Shown one piece after another: positions 63,503 through 64,000 of a DNA stretch of 64,000 nt (positions are counted from its first letter, which is position 1; every line of letters begins with the position of its first letter). The notes below the pieces were generated by a model. That model was not told where the DNA came from and made no database searches. It worked only from the letters and a program-made list of their open reading frames with translations. The position numbers were made by a program, and so were the translations under genes. The DNA lies in NCBI GenBank assembly GCA_934102215.1, contig CAKOSH010000003.1, positions 62,001 to 126,000 on the forward strand. Reading direction: 5' to 3'. The stretch is from an uncultured Bacilli bacterium. Its GTDB lineage: Bacteria > Bacillota_I > Bacilli_A > RF39 > UBA660.

Positions 63503-64000
63503 ACATATATTTTTGATATACATCTTTATATTTTTCTATTGAATCTTTTGTGTTAATCCAATATACATTTGTAAGTGCTCCATCATAGTCATCAATATCA
63601 GTTCTTTCAAGTACTCCACCTAATGCTTGTATTGTTTTATCACTACCAAGATTTTTTACATCACAATCAAGCATTACTTTATCAAGATTAAATTCTTCGA
63701 GTGCTTTTATAAGTCCTAAATATAAATTAATTTTATTGTAGCCTTTTCTTCTTTCAGTAGGTCTTATTCCATATCCAATATGTCCGCCATGTACTAACAT
63801 CTTTGGACTTAAATGATGTCTTATATTTATCATACCTATTAATTTATTATCATTTTTTCTTATTAGAAAGTATGTTTTACCAGGACATCTATCTATACTT
63901 TTAGCATACTCATTATCTTGTATTTTATAATATCTATCCATACATTCTTCATATGTTTCACCTTCTAAAACATGATCAAAAGATCCAGTACCATTTATTG
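63498..64000 (-). CDS. GNAT-family N-acetyltransferase, 5' end cut by window edge
   Basis: At least 167 residues are open to the edge (NGTGSFDHVLEGETYEEC precedes the first internal Met). LIGMINIRHHLSPKMLVHGG, then GYGIRPTERRKGYNKINL (acetyl-CoA loop) and NLGSDKTIQALGGVLE match the GNAT fold. Substrate unknown. A start at the internal ATG 63941 would drop conserved residues, so the gene most likely begins beyond 64000. Confidence 0.85.
   Translation of the reverse strand, partial: INGTGSFDHVLEGETYEECMDRYYKIQDNEYAKSIDRCPGKTYFLIRKNDNKLIGMINIRHHLSPKMLVHGGHIGYGIRPTERRKGYNKINLYLGLIKALEEFNLDKVMLDCDVKNLGSDKTIQALGGVLERTDIDDYDGALTNVYWINTKDSIEKYKDVYQKYMY

Overview
The window comes from a very AT-rich (roughly a quarter G+C by eye), gene-dense, low-GC Bacillota chromosome that uses the standard code (several genes, for example dnaE, end in TGA). 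Bacilli-type markers are RecU next to a class A PBP, DnaD, DivIVA, SepF, Prp/YsxB beside an N-terminally extended L27, RbgA, HrcA/CIRCE and a T-box. Six sporulation-linked genes (a CotY/CotZ-type coat protein, spoIVFA, spoIVFB, ylbJ, spoVID, ysxE) suggest an endospore former, or a recent descendant of one, probably a small-genome host-associated lineage near Erysipelotrichia/Mollicutes. This taxonomic placement is inference. I saw no tRNA, rRNA or CRISPR array.

Layout. 1-8.9 kb: N-terminus of a divergent SecA, a leucine-rich-repeat surface protein, a class B sortase split by one in-frame TAA, dnaE, divIVA, sepF and a second surface protein. 8.9-16.5 kb: glycyl-tRNA synthetase behind a very short T-box and an unknown gene, rnhB, a NUDIX enzyme, clpB under a CIRCE-overlapped promoter, and an AAA/DUF4143 ATPase preceded by a 33-bp tandem repeat. 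16.5-21.9 kb: a duplicated ftsW-end fragment, a nitroreductase-like gene, ftsW, a dead Dam-type methylase fragment, mraY, holA and an RnfC-like protein. 22-28.2 kb: a WG-repeat protein, yqeY-rpsU, tsf-rpsB and a third surface protein. 28.2-32.7 kb: a compact candidate type I toxin-antitoxin unit, a small two-helix membrane protein, and recU-ponA. 32.8-43.5 kb: cca-dnaD-nth, hup, topA, a coat protein, a block of unknown genes including a tandem paralogue pair, and rpmA-prp-rplU. 43.5-53.7 kb: spoIVFB-spoIVFA-radC, ylbL/ylbJ, a three-gene pseudopilin-like operon, ysxE-spoVID and lon. 53.8-64 kb: unknown genes, rbgA, a frameshifted dinD, enzymes and lipoproteins, an NPQTG-anchored wall protein and a GNAT enzyme cut by the window edge.

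Two signals stand out. (1) Three separate genes encoding secreted proteins with the same TasA/SipW-type N-terminus each have a promoter whose spacer contains a run of 7-8 G just upstream of an extended -10 box. These are the only such runs I noticed in the window, and they look like slippage-switched (phase-variable) promoters controlling a surface-protein family. (2) At 28.46-28.77 kb a 29-residue hydrophobic peptide gene is bracketed by an imperfect inverted repeat. Convergent promoters start at each repeat arm, an antisense terminator overlaps the 3' end of the peptide gene, and the ribosome-binding site can pair with the 5' leader. This is the architecture of a type I toxin-antitoxin locus.

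Gene decay is visible at several places: the sortase nonsense codon, the dinD frameshift, the Dam fragment, the ftsW-end duplicate and a short fragment at 58.4 kb. This fits genome reduction, but the single-base lesions could also be recent, programmed or assembly errors.
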